Below are positions 16,574 to 25,694 of a stretch of 64,000 nt of DNA, piece by piece. The translations under genes were made by a program, and so were the position numbers. Source of the DNA: Streptomyces kronopolitis (GTDB lineage: Bacteria > Actinomycetota > Actinomycetes > Streptomycetales > Streptomycetaceae). Each line of letters begins with the position of its first letter. The stretch's first letter is position 1. The notes beneath the pieces are model-generated. The model was not told the origin of the DNA. It did no database searches and saw nothing but the letters and a program-made list of their open reading frames with translations. The DNA lies in contig NZ_BMND01000019.1 in assembly GCF_014646275.1 (NCBI RefSeq), positions 1 to 64,000 of the forward strand, in the 5' to 3' direction.

Positions 16574-17284
16574 TCAGTCCTCCGTGGACGTGCGCCGGCG
16601 GGCCAGGCCGGGGACCAGCGCGGCGGTGGCCGCGACGGACACCGCGACCAGGGCGATCACCAGCATCGGGCGGGTGCCGAGACCCAGGAGGCCGGCGCCC
16701 AGGAGGCCGCCGGCGAACATCGCGCCGACCGAGGCCAGGCGGCGGCCCGCGACGTGGCTGCCGTAGCCCAGCCGCTTGTCGTGTCCCACCGGTGAGCCGC
16801 TGATCAGGGCGGTCATCGCCCGGGTCTCGACGGTGGTGGTGAGGTCGGGCGAGGCGATGCGCAGGGCGGTGACGTTGCGCATGCCCATCGCCACCGCCAT
16901 CAGGCCGACGATGACGTAGCTCCGGCCCGGCGGCAGCCCGTGGGCCGGGCCCTGCTGCCAGGCCGCGGCCGCGGCGGCGGCCAGCAGCACCGCCTCCGTG
17001 ACCAGTGCGGCCGGGAACCACGGGCGCCGGCGGCGGGCCAGCCCGGACTCCACCCGGGCCCCGAGCGCCGCCCCCAGCACGAAGGCGCCCAGCGAGACCA
17101 GCGTCGCCGCCACCGGTACGCCGCCCTGCCCGGCGATGCCGAAGCCGAGGAAGAGCAGATTGCCGGTCTGGGTGGCGGTGAAGACATGACCGAGCGCCAG
17201 AAAGCTGACGGCGTCGAGCATCCCGGTGGCCACGGTCAGACAGACCATGACCACCGTGAGGGGGGTTCCGCTCGGCGGCTCCAC
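16574..17284 (-). CDS. YoaK family (DUF1275) membrane protein
   Basis: A 236-residue protein with about six membrane helices. It carries the DUF1275 hallmarks GMLDAVSFLALGHVFTATQTGNLLFLG near the N-terminus and MAVAMGMRNVTALRIASPDLTTTVETRAMTALI in the middle. Function is unknown in this family; a small-molecule transport role is often supposed. The GTG at 17284 has AAGGAG about 9 nt upstream. It is divergent from the exopolysaccharide locus with a 236-bp gap and probably not part of it. Confidence 0.85.
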   Translation of the reverse strand: MEPPSGTPLTVVMVCLTVATGMLDAVSFLALGHVFTATQTGNLLFLGFGIAGQGGVPVAATLVSLGAFVLGAALGARVESGLARRRRPWFPAALVTEAVLLAAAAAAAWQQGPAHGLPPGRSYVIVGLMAVAMGMRNVTALRIASPDLTTTVETRAMTALISGSPVGHDKRLGYGSHVAGRRLASVGAMFAGGLLGAGLLGLGTRPMLVIALVAVSVAATAALVPGLARRRTSTED

Positions 17285-17520
17285 CAGCGCGGCTCCTTCC
17301 GGCGGGTCACCTCACCTCGCGGCACGTCCCCCCAGTCTCCGGACGGCGGCCCCGCGGCGGCGCCATTGCGCCGTCTGTGGGCGGCTCGCCGGCGCCGTAC
17401 CGACAGCGCACGGCCGTCCGGTTGCGCCGTTTTCCGGCCGTCTGCGCGTCTTGACGGTGCTCCGAACGCTGCGCGACATTGAGGCCCGGCATCCGGTGCT
17501 TATGGGGGGCAAAGCAGCCA

Positions 17521-17958
17521 ATGCAGCCAATGCACACCAAGACCATCCCGCACGGGGACCCGTACGACCGGCCGCCGTCCGGCGCACGAGGCCCGGTGGG
17601 CACCGCCGCCTCGCTGGCGCTCGGCGCGGCCGCGGGCGCCGGCGGCCTGGGCGCCGTCCTGGCGCTCGCCGGGGTCGAGTCGCCGCTGCGCGCGCCGCTC
17701 GCCCTCTTCTTCCTCCTGGCGGCACCGGCCGGCGCGATCGCCGCGGCGCTGGGCCGGATGGATCCGCTCGGCCGCGCGGTCGCCGCCGGGGCCGGGGCGC
17801 TCGCCGTCGATCTGCTGGTGGCGCAGGGCATGCTGACGCTGCATCTGTGGTCGATACGCGGCGGTGTGGTGGCGGTGGCGGTGTTCAGCCTCGCGCTGGC
17901 ACTGGTGGGCGCGCTGCCGCAGCGGGCCGGCCGGGCTCCCGGGCGGGGGGCGGGCTGA
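17521..17958 (+). CDS. Small membrane protein at head of polysaccharide locus
   Basis: A 145-residue protein with about four predicted membrane helices (SLALGAAAGAGGLGAVLALA, LALFFLLAAPAGAIAAAL, AVAAGAGALAVDLLVAQGML, GGVVAVAVFSLALALVGALP) and short basic ends. No family was recognised. The start is uncertain: ATG at 17521 or 17530. The stop is 1 bp before the ATG of the FemAB-like gene, so translation is coupled and a role in the same envelope pathway is likely. Confidence 0.6.
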   Translation: MQPMHTKTIPHGDPYDRPPSGARGPVGTAASLALGAAAGAGGLGAVLALAGVESPLRAPLALFFLLAAPAGAIAAALGRMDPLGRAVAAGAGALAVDLLVAQGMLTLHLWSIRGGVVAVAVFSLALALVGALPQRAGRAPGRGAG

Positions 17959-17959
17959 C

Positions 17960-19078
17960 ATGGACGTCGCGGTGTACCGCCCCGGCGAGCTCCCCGGGGC
18001 CGACCGGAGCGCCTGGACGGCCCTGCAGTCCCGGGCACCTGCCCTGGGCTCGCCGCAGCTGGCGAACCCCTTCCTGTCCCCCGAGTTCGCCGAGGCCGTC
18101 GACCGCTGCCGCGGCGGGGTGCGGGTCGCGGTGCTCCACCAGGAGGGCCGACCGGCCGCGTTCCTGCCCTTCCAGCGCTCGGCGCTGGGCATCGGCCGGG
18201 CCGTGGGCCTCGGCGTCTCCGACGCGCAGGGACTGGTGCACCTGCCCGGGTTCGGGTGGGACGCCCGGGAGCTGCTGCGCGCCTGCGGACTGTCGGTGCT
18301 GGAGTTCGATCACCTGGTGGCCGGTCAGCAGCCGTTCGAGACGGCCTCGTCGGTCCGGCACGCCTCGCCCGTCATCGATGTGGACCAGGGCTTCGAGGCG
18401 TATCTGGCGGGGCTTCGGGCGCGGTCGCCGAAGTTCACCCGGACCACCCTCGCCAAGGAGCGCAAGCTCGGCCGGGACGTCGGACCGGTGCGCTACGTCC
18501 ATGACGAGCGGGACCCGGCGGCGCTGCCGGCGCTGATGCGGTGGAAGTCCGCGCAGTACCGCAGGACGGGGCGCAGCGACCGCTTCGCACAGCCCTGGAT
18601 CGTCCGGCTCCTGCGCCACCTCTTCCACACCCGCACCGACTCCTTCGCGGGGCTGCTGTCGGTGCTCTACGCGGGCGAGCGGCCGGTCGCGGCGCACTTC
18701 GGGCTGCGTTCGGACGCCGTGCTCGGCTGCTGGTTCCCGGCCTACGACCCGCAGTTCGCGAAGTTCTCCCCCGGGCTGGTGCTGCATCTGCGGATGGCGC
18801 AGGCGGCGGCCGCGGAGTCGATGGCGTATCTCGATCTGGGGCGGGGCGCCAAGGACTACAAGGACTCCCTCAAGACCCGTGAACTCACGGTGTCCGAGGG
18901 GTGGGTGATGCGGCCCCACCCGGTGGCGCTGGGCCACCGGGCCCGGCGCGCGCCGGTGCGTGCGCTGCGCAACGCGGTGCTGGCCAGGCCCGAGCTGTTC
19001 GCGTCCGCCGATCGTGTCCTCAAGCAGTGGGGGCGTCTGCGGTCGGGGGGCGGGGACTCCTCGGCCACGCGCCGCTGA
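17960..19078 (+). CDS. FemAB/CelD-like GNAT acyltransferase
   Basis: A 372-residue protein of the GNAT fold related to FemAB and 'cellulose biosynthesis CelD' proteins. The region from about residue 130 onward carries the pattern KFTRTTLAKERKLGRD, LMRWKSAQYRRTG, GERPVAAHFGLR and the terminal LDLGRGAKDYKDSLKTRE found in such enzymes. Members transfer acyl or aminoacyl groups to cell-wall or exopolysaccharide precursors. The first codon directly follows the stop of the upstream membrane-protein gene. A 451-bp gap follows, so the glycosyltransferase operon downstream may have its own promoter. Confidence 0.8.
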   Translation: MDVAVYRPGELPGADRSAWTALQSRAPALGSPQLANPFLSPEFAEAVDRCRGGVRVAVLHQEGRPAAFLPFQRSALGIGRAVGLGVSDAQGLVHLPGFGWDARELLRACGLSVLEFDHLVAGQQPFETASSVRHASPVIDVDQGFEAYLAGLRARSPKFTRTTLAKERKLGRDVGPVRYVHDERDPAALPALMRWKSAQYRRTGRSDRFAQPWIVRLLRHLFHTRTDSFAGLLSVLYAGERPVAAHFGLRSDAVLGCWFPAYDPQFAKFSPGLVLHLRMAQAAAAESMAYLDLGRGAKDYKDSLKTRELTVSEGWVMRPHPVALGHRARRAPVRALRNAVLARPELFASADRVLKQWGRLRSGGGDSSATRR

Positions 19079-19529
19079 CATGGGGGTTCACCGCGTGGTG
19101 CGCAACGGCGCAACGGGGCGTGCGCCGGTGCATAAATACCGGCGTGCCTCGGTATGTGCGGGTGAATTACGCCAAAGGCCATTTCCGGCGGAAGATCTTG
19201 TCCTACAGTCCCAATTATCAATACCGACGCACATCCACCCGCAACGGACGATCATCGCAAGACGGCTCCTGGGGAGGGCCCCGGCGACACGATGAACCGT
19301 TCGGTGCGGTGCGCGGTGGGGGGGGTCCCGTACGCGGTTTTCGCTTGCCAATCGCGGCTTGCCGAGGACCGTGGCACGAGCCGCGCAGCCGTACGACGTA
19401 TGCCAGCTCGCCCTGCTCGGACGGTGATCGCGGCCGTCCCGACCGGGGTGTGAACCCCCCTTTCGAACCGGATACCAGCACGGAACCGCCCGGGGGTGGG
19501 CGGTCAACCGGACGAGAGGGCAAGAAATC
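19079..19529. other. Long, locally AT-richer gap before the glycosyltransferase operon
   Basis: No gene is supported in these 451 bp. The stretch 19125-19260 is clearly poorer in GC than its surroundings and contains the inverted repeat ATACCG-N8-CGGTAT (19136-19155). It is the likely promoter and regulatory region for the genes from 19530 on, but no promoter could be placed with confidence. Confidence 0.5.
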
Positions 19530-20345
19530 ATGAGCGCGTTCCTTCGCCCGGCCGACGCGGACGAACCACCGCTGACGCTGCCGCCGGACCAGTCCGCCTA
19601 CCGGCCCGTTTCCTCGCATCTGGCCATCGCACCACCGGTCAGTGTCGTCATTCCGGCGATGAATGAAGCGGAGAATCTCCCGTACGTCTTCAAGACCCTG
19701 CCGGACTGGATTCACGAAGTGGTCCTGGTCGACGGGAATTCCACCGATGACACGGTGCGGGTCGCCCGCGAGCTGTGGCCCGGCGTCACGGTCGTACCGC
19801 AGCGCGGCAGAGGCAAGGGGGACGCGCTGATCAGCGGATTCGCGGCCTGCACCGGCGAGATCATCGTGATGGTCGACGCGGACGGGTCGGCCGACGGCGC
19901 CGAGATCGTCAGCTATGTCTCGGCGCTGGTGTCCGGGGCCGATTTCGCGAAGGGCTCCCGGTTCGCCAACGGGGGCGGCACGGACGACATGACGGCCGTC
20001 CGCAAGCTCGGCAACCGCGTGCTGACCGCCGTCGTCAATGCCAAATTCGGCGCGCGCTATACCGACCTTTGCTATGGATACAACGCCTTCTGGCGGCACT
20101 GCCTGGACGAAATCGCCCTGGACTGCGCGGGGTTCGAGGTCGAGACGCTGATGAACATCCGGGTCGTCAAGGCCGGGCTGCGGGTGCAGGAGATCCCCAG
20201 CCACGAGTACAACCGCATCCACGGCGTCAGCAATCTGCGGGCGGTCCGGGACGGGCTGCGGGTGCTGAAGGTGATCCTGCGGGAGCGCGGCACACGGAAG
20301 AACCGCCCGGTCCGGCCGGCGATGATCACCGGGGAGGCGCGATGA
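19530..20345 (+). CDS. GT2 glycosyltransferase (DPM1/undecaprenyl type)
   Basis: A 271-residue family 2 glycosyltransferase. SVVIPAMNEAENLPYV starts the GT-A fold, VLVDGNSTDDT follows, and IIVMVDADGSADGAEIV is the DxD-type metal and nucleotide-sugar site. No membrane helices are evident, fitting dolichol/undecaprenyl-phosphate mannosyl- or glucosyltransferase relatives that load a lipid carrier at the cytoplasmic face. The ATG at 19530 has GAGGG about 9 nt upstream. It overlaps the next gene by ATGA, so the two glycosyltransferases are translationally coupled. Confidence 0.88.
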   Translation: MSAFLRPADADEPPLTLPPDQSAYRPVSSHLAIAPPVSVVIPAMNEAENLPYVFKTLPDWIHEVVLVDGNSTDDTVRVARELWPGVTVVPQRGRGKGDALISGFAACTGEIIVMVDADGSADGAEIVSYVSALVSGADFAKGSRFANGGGTDDMTAVRKLGNRVLTAVVNAKFGARYTDLCYGYNAFWRHCLDEIALDCAGFEVETLMNIRVVKAGLRVQEIPSHEYNRIHGVSNLRAVRDGLRVLKVILRERGTRKNRPVRPAMITGEAR

Positions 20346-21397
20346 GCCCGGCGCCGCGGATCTCGGTGGTCGTCTGTGTGCACACCGAGGAGCGCTGGGA
20401 CGACATCCTGGCCGCGGTGGCCTCGGTGCACGGCCAGTCCCGTCCCGCCCATGAGCTGCTGCTCGTGGTGGACCACCACCCCGCGCTGCTCACACGGCTC
20501 GGGGAGCACTTCGGGGGCGCTCGCGCGGGCGCGTCCGCTCCCGGTGCTCCCGCAACTCCCCTGCGGATCATGGCCAATTCCGGACCCCGCGGGCTGTCCG
20601 CGGGCCGGAACACCGGCATCGCCGCGGCCGGCGGCGAGGTCATCGCCTTCCTCGACGACGACGCGGTGGCCGAGCGGGACTGGCTGCGGCACTTCGCCGA
20701 GGCGTACGCGGACCCGGCGGTGATGGCGGTCGGCGGACGCACCGAGCCGGTCTGGGCGTCCGGCCGCCGCCCGGCGTGGTTCCCCGAGGAGTTCGACTGG
20801 GTGGTGGGCTGCACATACCGCGGCCTGCCGCCGGGCAGGGTGCGGGTGCGCAACGTCCTGGGCGGCAACGCCTCCTTCCGCAGGTCCGCGTTCGACCTCG
20901 TCGGCGGGTTCGCCGTCGGCATCGGCCGGGACGGCGGACGGCGGCCGCTGGGCGGCGAGGAGACCGAGCTGTGCATCCGGATCACCCAGGCGGTGCCCGG
21001 TGCCGTGCTGCTGCTCGACGACCGGTCGGTCATCCACCACCGGGTGCCGGCCGAGCGGCAGCGCTTCGGCTACTTCCGCAGCCGGGCGTACGCGGAGGGC
21101 CTGTCCAAGGCGCTGGTGGCGCGGAGCGTCGGCGCCCGGGACGGGCTGGCGACCGAGCGGCGCTACGCGACCCGGGTGCTGCCCGCCGGGGTGCTGCGCG
21201 GGGTGCGGGACGCGCTGCTGCGCCGGCCGGGCGGCGCCGGCCGGGCGGGCGCGATCGTCGCCGGGGTGGCGGCCGCCGCGGGCGGCTACGCCCGAGGCGC
21301 CGCGAGAGCCCGAAGAGGGTCAATAGCGTTCAGACACCGAGGAGTTGGCGGGGACGGGAACGGCGCGGGCGCGGTGCGTGAGGAGGCGGCGGCGTGA
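20342..21397 (+). CDS. GT2 glycosyltransferase
   Basis: A 351-residue GT-A glycosyltransferase. ISVVVCVHTEERWDDILAAV starts the fold, SAGRNTGIAAAGGEVIAFLDDDAVAERDWL contains the DDD metal site, and GGEETELCIRI is the acceptor-side ED motif. The C-terminal about 60 residues are Ala/Arg-rich and may contact the membrane. It probably extends the polysaccharide repeat unit built by the neighbouring enzymes. Both ends overlap neighbours by 4 bp (ATGA and GTGA), the mark of a tightly coupled operon. Confidence 0.88.
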   Translation: MSPAPRISVVVCVHTEERWDDILAAVASVHGQSRPAHELLLVVDHHPALLTRLGEHFGGARAGASAPGAPATPLRIMANSGPRGLSAGRNTGIAAAGGEVIAFLDDDAVAERDWLRHFAEAYADPAVMAVGGRTEPVWASGRRPAWFPEEFDWVVGCTYRGLPPGRVRVRNVLGGNASFRRSAFDLVGGFAVGIGRDGGRRPLGGEETELCIRITQAVPGAVLLLDDRSVIHHRVPAERQRFGYFRSRAYAEGLSKALVARSVGARDGLATERRYATRVLPAGVLRGVRDALLRRPGGAGRAGAIVAGVAAAAGGYARGAARARRGSIAFRHRGVGGDGNGAGAVREEAAA

Positions 21398-22197
21398 GCG
21401 TGCGCCCCTGCGCGGTGCCGGTGCTGATGTACCACGCGGTCGCCGTGGCACCGGCGCCCGCCGTGCGCGCCCTGTCCGTCCCGCCCGAGGCGTTCGCCGC
21501 GCAGCTGGCGGTGCTGGCCGACGGCGGGTTCACCCCGCTGACCACCGCGGGTCTCGCCGCCGCCTGGCGGACGGGCGGGGCGCTGCCCGAGCGGCCCGTG
21601 CTGATCACCTTCGACGACGGCTACGAAGGGGTGTACCGCCATGCGCTGCCCCTGCTCGCCCGGCACGGCTTCCCGGCCACGCTCTTCGTGACGACCGGGT
21701 GGCTGCGCGGCCCGCACGACACCGGGGGCGCGCCCGACACCATGCTCGACTGGGATCAGGTGCGCGAACTGGCCGCGGCCGGGGTGGAGATCGGCGGGCA
21801 CAGCCACGGCCACCCCCCGCTGGACGACCTCGGCGACGAGCGGCTGCGGCACGAGGTGCTGCGCTGCAAGGAGATCATCGCCGAGGAGACCGGGGTGCCG
21901 CCGGAGTCCTTCGCCTACCCCTACGGGCACTCCGGCCGGCGGGTGCGGCGGACGGTGCGCGGCGCGGGGTTCCGGCAGGCGCTCGCGGTGGGCAACGCGC
22001 TCGCCGACCGCCGGCAGGGGCCGTACGCCCTGGCCCGGATGACGGTGCGGCGCGACACGGGGATCGAGGAGTTCGCCCGGATCGTCGAGGGCCGGGGCGT
22101 GCTCCGCGCCTTCGCCCGGGACCGGGTGCTCACCAAGGGGTACGCGGTGGTCCGCAGAACACGGCAGGCGGTCCGGCTGTGCACGCCGGGCGACTGA
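21394..22197 (+). CDS. NodB-like polysaccharide deacetylase
   Basis: A 267-residue carbohydrate esterase family 4 domain. LITFDDGYEGVYRHALPLL holds the catalytic Asp and the metal Asp (motif 1), IGGHSHGHPPL the metal histidines (motif 2), and FAYPYGHSG motif 3. It removes N-acetyl groups from a glycan, as in PgaB/IcaB-type exopolysaccharide maturation. There is no signal peptide, so it acts in the cytoplasm or is held by partners. The start is the overlapping GTG at 21394. Its place between glycosyltransferases and the flippase gene implies modification of the same polymer. Confidence 0.9.
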   Translation: MSVRPCAVPVLMYHAVAVAPAPAVRALSVPPEAFAAQLAVLADGGFTPLTTAGLAAAWRTGGALPERPVLITFDDGYEGVYRHALPLLARHGFPATLFVTTGWLRGPHDTGGAPDTMLDWDQVRELAAAGVEIGGHSHGHPPLDDLGDERLRHEVLRCKEIIAEETGVPPESFAYPYGHSGRRVRRTVRGAGFRQALAVGNALADRRQGPYALARMTVRRDTGIEEFARIVEGRGVLRAFARDRVLTKGYAVVRRTRQAVRLCTPGD

Positions 22198-22242
22198 GCG
22201 CGCCGCGGAGGGTCCGCGGCGGAGGAGAGGGCGACGAAGCCG

Positions 22243-25200
22243 GTGTCTGACACGACCGTCCAGACCGAGGAGCGCACGGAACCGGAGCCGGAGCCGCGGC
22301 CGGAGGGCGGCCGCGGGACGCGCCGCGGGTGGCGCGGCGGCGGCAGTCCGCTGTTCCGCAACGCCTATGCGCTGATGCTCAACACCGGCGTCTCCGGGCT
22401 GCTCGGTCTGGGGTTCTGGCTGGTCGCGGCCCGCTGCTACACGGAGTCCGCGGTCGGCCAGGGCTCGGCGGCGATCGCCGCGATGAAGCTGCTGGCGGGG
22501 CTGACGGCGCTGACCCTGACCGGGGCGCTGGCCCGCTTCATCCCGGTCGCCGGGCGGGGCACCGCACGGCTGGTGCGGCGGGCCTACGCGGGCAGTTCGG
22601 TGGTGGTGGCCGTGGCCGCGGCCGTCTTCCTGCTGACCCTCGACACCTGGGGCTCCTCGTACGGCTTTCTGCACGGCCCGCTGCCGGGGCTGGGCTTCGC
22701 CCTGGCCGTGGTCGCCTGGTCGCTGCTCACGCTTCAGGACGGTGTGCTGACCGGACTGCGCAGCGCCCTGTGGGTGCCGGCCGGCAATCTCGCCTTCTCC
22801 ACGGTGAAGCTGGGGCTGCTGGTGGCGGTCGCCGCGCTCCTGCCCATGGCCGGGGTGTTCGTCTCCTGGGCCGCGGCGATCGCGGTGTCGGTGCTTCCGC
22901 TGGGCTGGCTGGTGTTCCGGCGGCTGGTGCCCCGGCACATGGCGGCCACCCACCGCACCGCCCGGCCGCCGTCGCTCGGGGAGATGGGCCGGTTCCTGGC
23001 CGGCGACTCCACCGGGTCGCTGTTCTCGCTGGCCGTGGTCTATCTGGTGCCGGTGCTGGTGGCCGCGCAGGTGGACCCGGCGGACAACGCCTACTTCTAC
23101 ATCACCACCACCATCGGCGGCACGGTCAATCTGCTCGCCCTCAACATGGGCGCCTCGCTGACCGTCGAGGGGGCGCACGACCCGGCGCAGCTGGCCCGGC
23201 ACACCCGGGCCGCGCTGGGGCGGATGGCCCGCATCATGCTGCCGGTCTGCCTCACCCTGTTCCTCCTCGCGCCCCGCCTCCTGGGGATCTTCGGCCCCGG
23301 GTACGCGCAGGCGGCCACGCCGCTGCTGCGCTGGTTCGCGGTGGGGGCCGCGCTGCGGGTGGTGATGGAGGTGTACTTCGCGGTACTGCGCGCCCGGAGC
23401 CGCACCACCGAACTCGCCGTGCTCCAGGGCATGTTGTGCGTGCTGGTGCTCGGCCTGACGCTGGTCCTGCTGCCGCGGACGGGGCTGACCGGGGCCGGGG
23501 TCGCGGAGATCTCCAGCCTGGCGGTGATCGTGGCGGTCGCGGGCGTCCGGCTGCGGCGGGTGCTGCGCGGGGAGCTGCCCGCGGCCCGCCCGGCCGGCCA
23601 GCGTGCGCCCGTGGGCCGTCCGCCGCTCTCGGTGCGGCTGCGGAGCCGTCCCGACCTCGCCGTGTGGGCGCTGGGCGCCGCCGCGCTCGCCCTGTTCTGG
23701 CTGCCGCTGCGCGGGATGGGCGATGCCTCGCTGGACCGGATGAGCGGGCTGGGGCTGATCTCGGTGCTGCCGGCGCTCACGCTGGCCGGGCTGGTGCTGC
23801 TGGTGGTGGCGTACGGCGCGGCGCTGTGGCTCGCCCGGCCGCGCCCGGTGCTGCTCACCGCCGTCCTGCTGGCCACGGTGGTGACGCTGCACGCGCTGCC
23901 GGCCGTATTGGAGAGCGAGCCGCGCTTCCCGACGGCCTGGCAGCATCTGGGCTTCCTGGACCACCTGGCCCGGACCGGTACCGCCGTACCGGATCTGGAC
24001 GCCCGCTGGAGCTGGCCCGGCTTCTTCGCCGGGGCGCAGTTCCTCGCCGGGGCCTGCGGCGTCACCGACTTCACCGAGGTGCTGCGCTGGTGGCCCACCG
24101 TCCTCCAACTGCTGTATCTGGCGCCACTGTTCCTCCTGCTGCGGGCGATCCGGGCGAGCTGGCGCGCGACCTGGTGCGCGGCGTGGCTGTTCGCGCTGTG
24201 CGGCTGGGTCGGCCAGGACTACTTCTCCCCGCAGGGGTTCACCTATCTGCTCTATCTCGCGTTCGTGGCGATCCTGCTGGTGTGGTTCCGGGCGCCGCGC
24301 CCGCTGGGCGGCCGGCTGCTGCCGGGCGAGCGGGAGGTGCGGGCGGCCGGCCCCGGCCGGCTGGTGGTGCTGCTCGGGGTGCTGATCGCGCTGTTCGCGG
24401 CGTCGGTGGCGGGCCATCAGCTCACCCCGTTCGTGATGCTCGGGGTGCTGACCGCCCTCGTGCTGGTCCACCGCTCCAGCCTCCCGGGCCTTCCGCTGCT
24501 GCTCGGCGTGCTGGTCGTGGCCTGGGTGGGATTCCTGGCGGAGCCGTACTGGTCGGGTCATCTGGGCGAGTTGTTCGGCGGGCTCGGCGGGGTCGGCGGC
24601 AATCTCTCCTCCTCCGTCACGGACCGGATCGCCGGCGATCCCACGCACAAGCTGGTGCTCTACACCCGGGTCGCGCTGGCCGGCGGGGTGCTGGCGCTGG
24701 CCTGCTGGGGGGTGCTGCGGCGGCGGGCGGCGGGCTTCACGGAGCGGGCGCTGCTGGTGCTGACATTCGTGCCGTTCCTCGCCTTCGGGATGCAGTCCTA
24801 CGGCGGCGAGATGGCGCTGCGGGTCTTCCTGTTCGCGCTGCCGGGCGCGTGTGTGCTGGCGGGGCTATCAATCTTCCCGCGCGGCGCGGACCGGCGCGGG
24901 CTGGGGCCGCTCGCCGCGCTGCTGACGGGCCTGGTGCTGGCCGTCGGCTTCCTCGTCGCCCGCTGGGGCAACGAGCCGTTCGAACGGATCCGGCCGGGCG
25001 AGGTCGCGGCGATGGACTACGTCTACGCCCATGACCGGCCGACGGCGCGGCTGCTGTGGCTGAGCAGCGACCCGGTCAACAGCGTCACCCCGGAGATGCC
25101 GTGGGGCGCCAAGGACATGGAGCGGGTGCAGTACGAACCGGTGCTGGCGCCGCGCGCCCCGGACCGCGTCGTCCCGCTGCTCGCCGCGCTGCGGAAGGCG

Positions 25201-25623
25201 GGGCCGCGGTCGTACCTCCTCGTCAACCACGGGCAGGCGGAGTCGCTGCGGCTGGATTCCGGCTACCGCCCGGACTGGGAGGGGAAGGTGCGCGGCGCGC
25301 TGGACGGGCGTCCCGAGCTGCGGCGGGTGCTGTCCAACCGGCATGCGGCGGTGTACGAACTTGCCCGGCAGCCGGCGGGCGCGGCGCCTGCGCCGCACCC
25401 CGGCCGGCCCGGCCCGCAGGTGACCTGGACGCCGTGGTCGGTGCTCGGGGCGCTGGCGGGGCTCGTGCTGGTCCTGGTGCTGACGGCCCGCGAGGTGCTG
25501 CGGGTCGCGGTCCTGCCCGGTCGGCGGCAACTGCACTGGATGCAGGGGATGTTCTGGTTCTCGTTGCCACTGCTGGCGGTGTTCCTGGCGTCGCTGGTGC
25601 AGCGGTTCCTGACGATGTCATGA
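22243..25623 (+). CDS. Flippase fused to a second polytopic domain (1,126 residues)
   Basis: The N-terminal part (about residues 35-445) is a MOP-superfamily oligosaccharide-lipid flippase with about 12 helices, including RNAYALMLNTGVSGLLGLGFWLVA and PADNAYFYITTTIGGTVNLLA. After an Arg/Pro linker, residues about 465-1040 form a second block of roughly 12 helices resembling integral-membrane glycosyltransferase or polymerase-like proteins. A soluble stretch (about 930-1040) and two C-terminal helices end the protein. Single-chain joining of flippase and a putative polymerase or glycosyltransferase would link export to assembly. The start GTG at 22243 has only a distant purine-rich stretch upstream. 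Last gene of the plus-strand operon. Confidence 0.75.
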   Translation: MSDTTVQTEERTEPEPEPRPEGGRGTRRGWRGGGSPLFRNAYALMLNTGVSGLLGLGFWLVAARCYTESAVGQGSAAIAAMKLLAGLTALTLTGALARFIPVAGRGTARLVRRAYAGSSVVVAVAAAVFLLTLDTWGSSYGFLHGPLPGLGFALAVVAWSLLTLQDGVLTGLRSALWVPAGNLAFSTVKLGLLVAVAALLPMAGVFVSWAAAIAVSVLPLGWLVFRRLVPRHMAATHRTARPPSLGEMGRFLAGDSTGSLFSLAVVYLVPVLVAAQVDPADNAYFYITTTIGGTVNLLALNMGASLTVEGAHDPAQLARHTRAALGRMARIMLPVCLTLFLLAPRLLGIFGPGYAQAATPLLRWFAVGAALRVVMEVYFAVLRARSRTTELAVLQGMLCVLVLGLTLVLLPRTGLTGAGVAEISSLAVIVAVAGVRLRRVLRGELPAARPAGQRAPVGRPPLSVRLRSRPDLAVWALGAAALALFWLPLRGMGDASLDRMSGLGLISVLPALTLAGLVLLVVAYGAALWLARPRPVLLTAVLLATVVTLHALPAVLESEPRFPTAWQHLGFLDHLARTGTAVPDLDARWSWPGFFAGAQFLAGACGVTDFTEVLRWWPTVLQLLYLAPLFLLLRAIRASWRATWCAAWLFALCGWVGQDYFSPQGFTYLLYLAFVAILLVWFRAPRPLGGRLLPGEREVRAAGPGRLVVLLGVLIALFAASVAGHQLTPFVMLGVLTALVLVHRSSLPGLPLLLGVLVVAWVGFLAEPYWSGHLGELFGGLGGVGGNLSSSVTDRIAGDPTHKLVLYTRVALAGGVLALACWGVLRRRAAGFTERALLVLTFVPFLAFGMQSYGGEMALRVFLFALPGACVLAGLSIFPRGADRRGLGPLAALLTGLVLAVGFLVARWGNEPFERIRPGEVAAMDYVYAHDRPTARLLWLSSDPVNSVTPEMPWGAKDMERVQYEPVLAPRAPDRVVPLLAALRKAGPRSYLLVNHGQAESLRLDSGYRPDWEGKVRGALDGRPELRRVLSNRHAAVYELARQPAGAAPAPHPGRPGPQVTWTPWSVLGALAGLVLVLVLTAREVLRVAVLPGRRQLHWMQGMFWFSLPLLAVFLASLVQRFLTMS

Positions 25624-25690
25624 GGCCGGGAGGGGCCGGGGGCGAGCGCCTCCCGACCCGAGCCCCTCCCGACCCGAGCCCCTCCCGGCC
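25624..25690. terminator. Bidirectional terminator with tandem repeat in the loop
   Basis: A perfect 12-bp stem (GGCCGGGAGGGG at 25624-25635, CCCCTCCCGGCC at 25679-25690) begins at the base after the flippase stop. The loop holds a tandemly repeated 16-bp unit (CCCGACCCGAGCCCCT, two copies). It separates convergent genes. Confidence 0.6.
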
Positions 25691-25694
25691 GGGG

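Noticed and set aside
21286-24648. Stop-free 1,120-codon frame on the minus strand
   Set aside because: It is antisense to the glycosyltransferase, deacetylase and flippase genes; its Gln/Arg/His-rich composition is typical of an antisense shadow.
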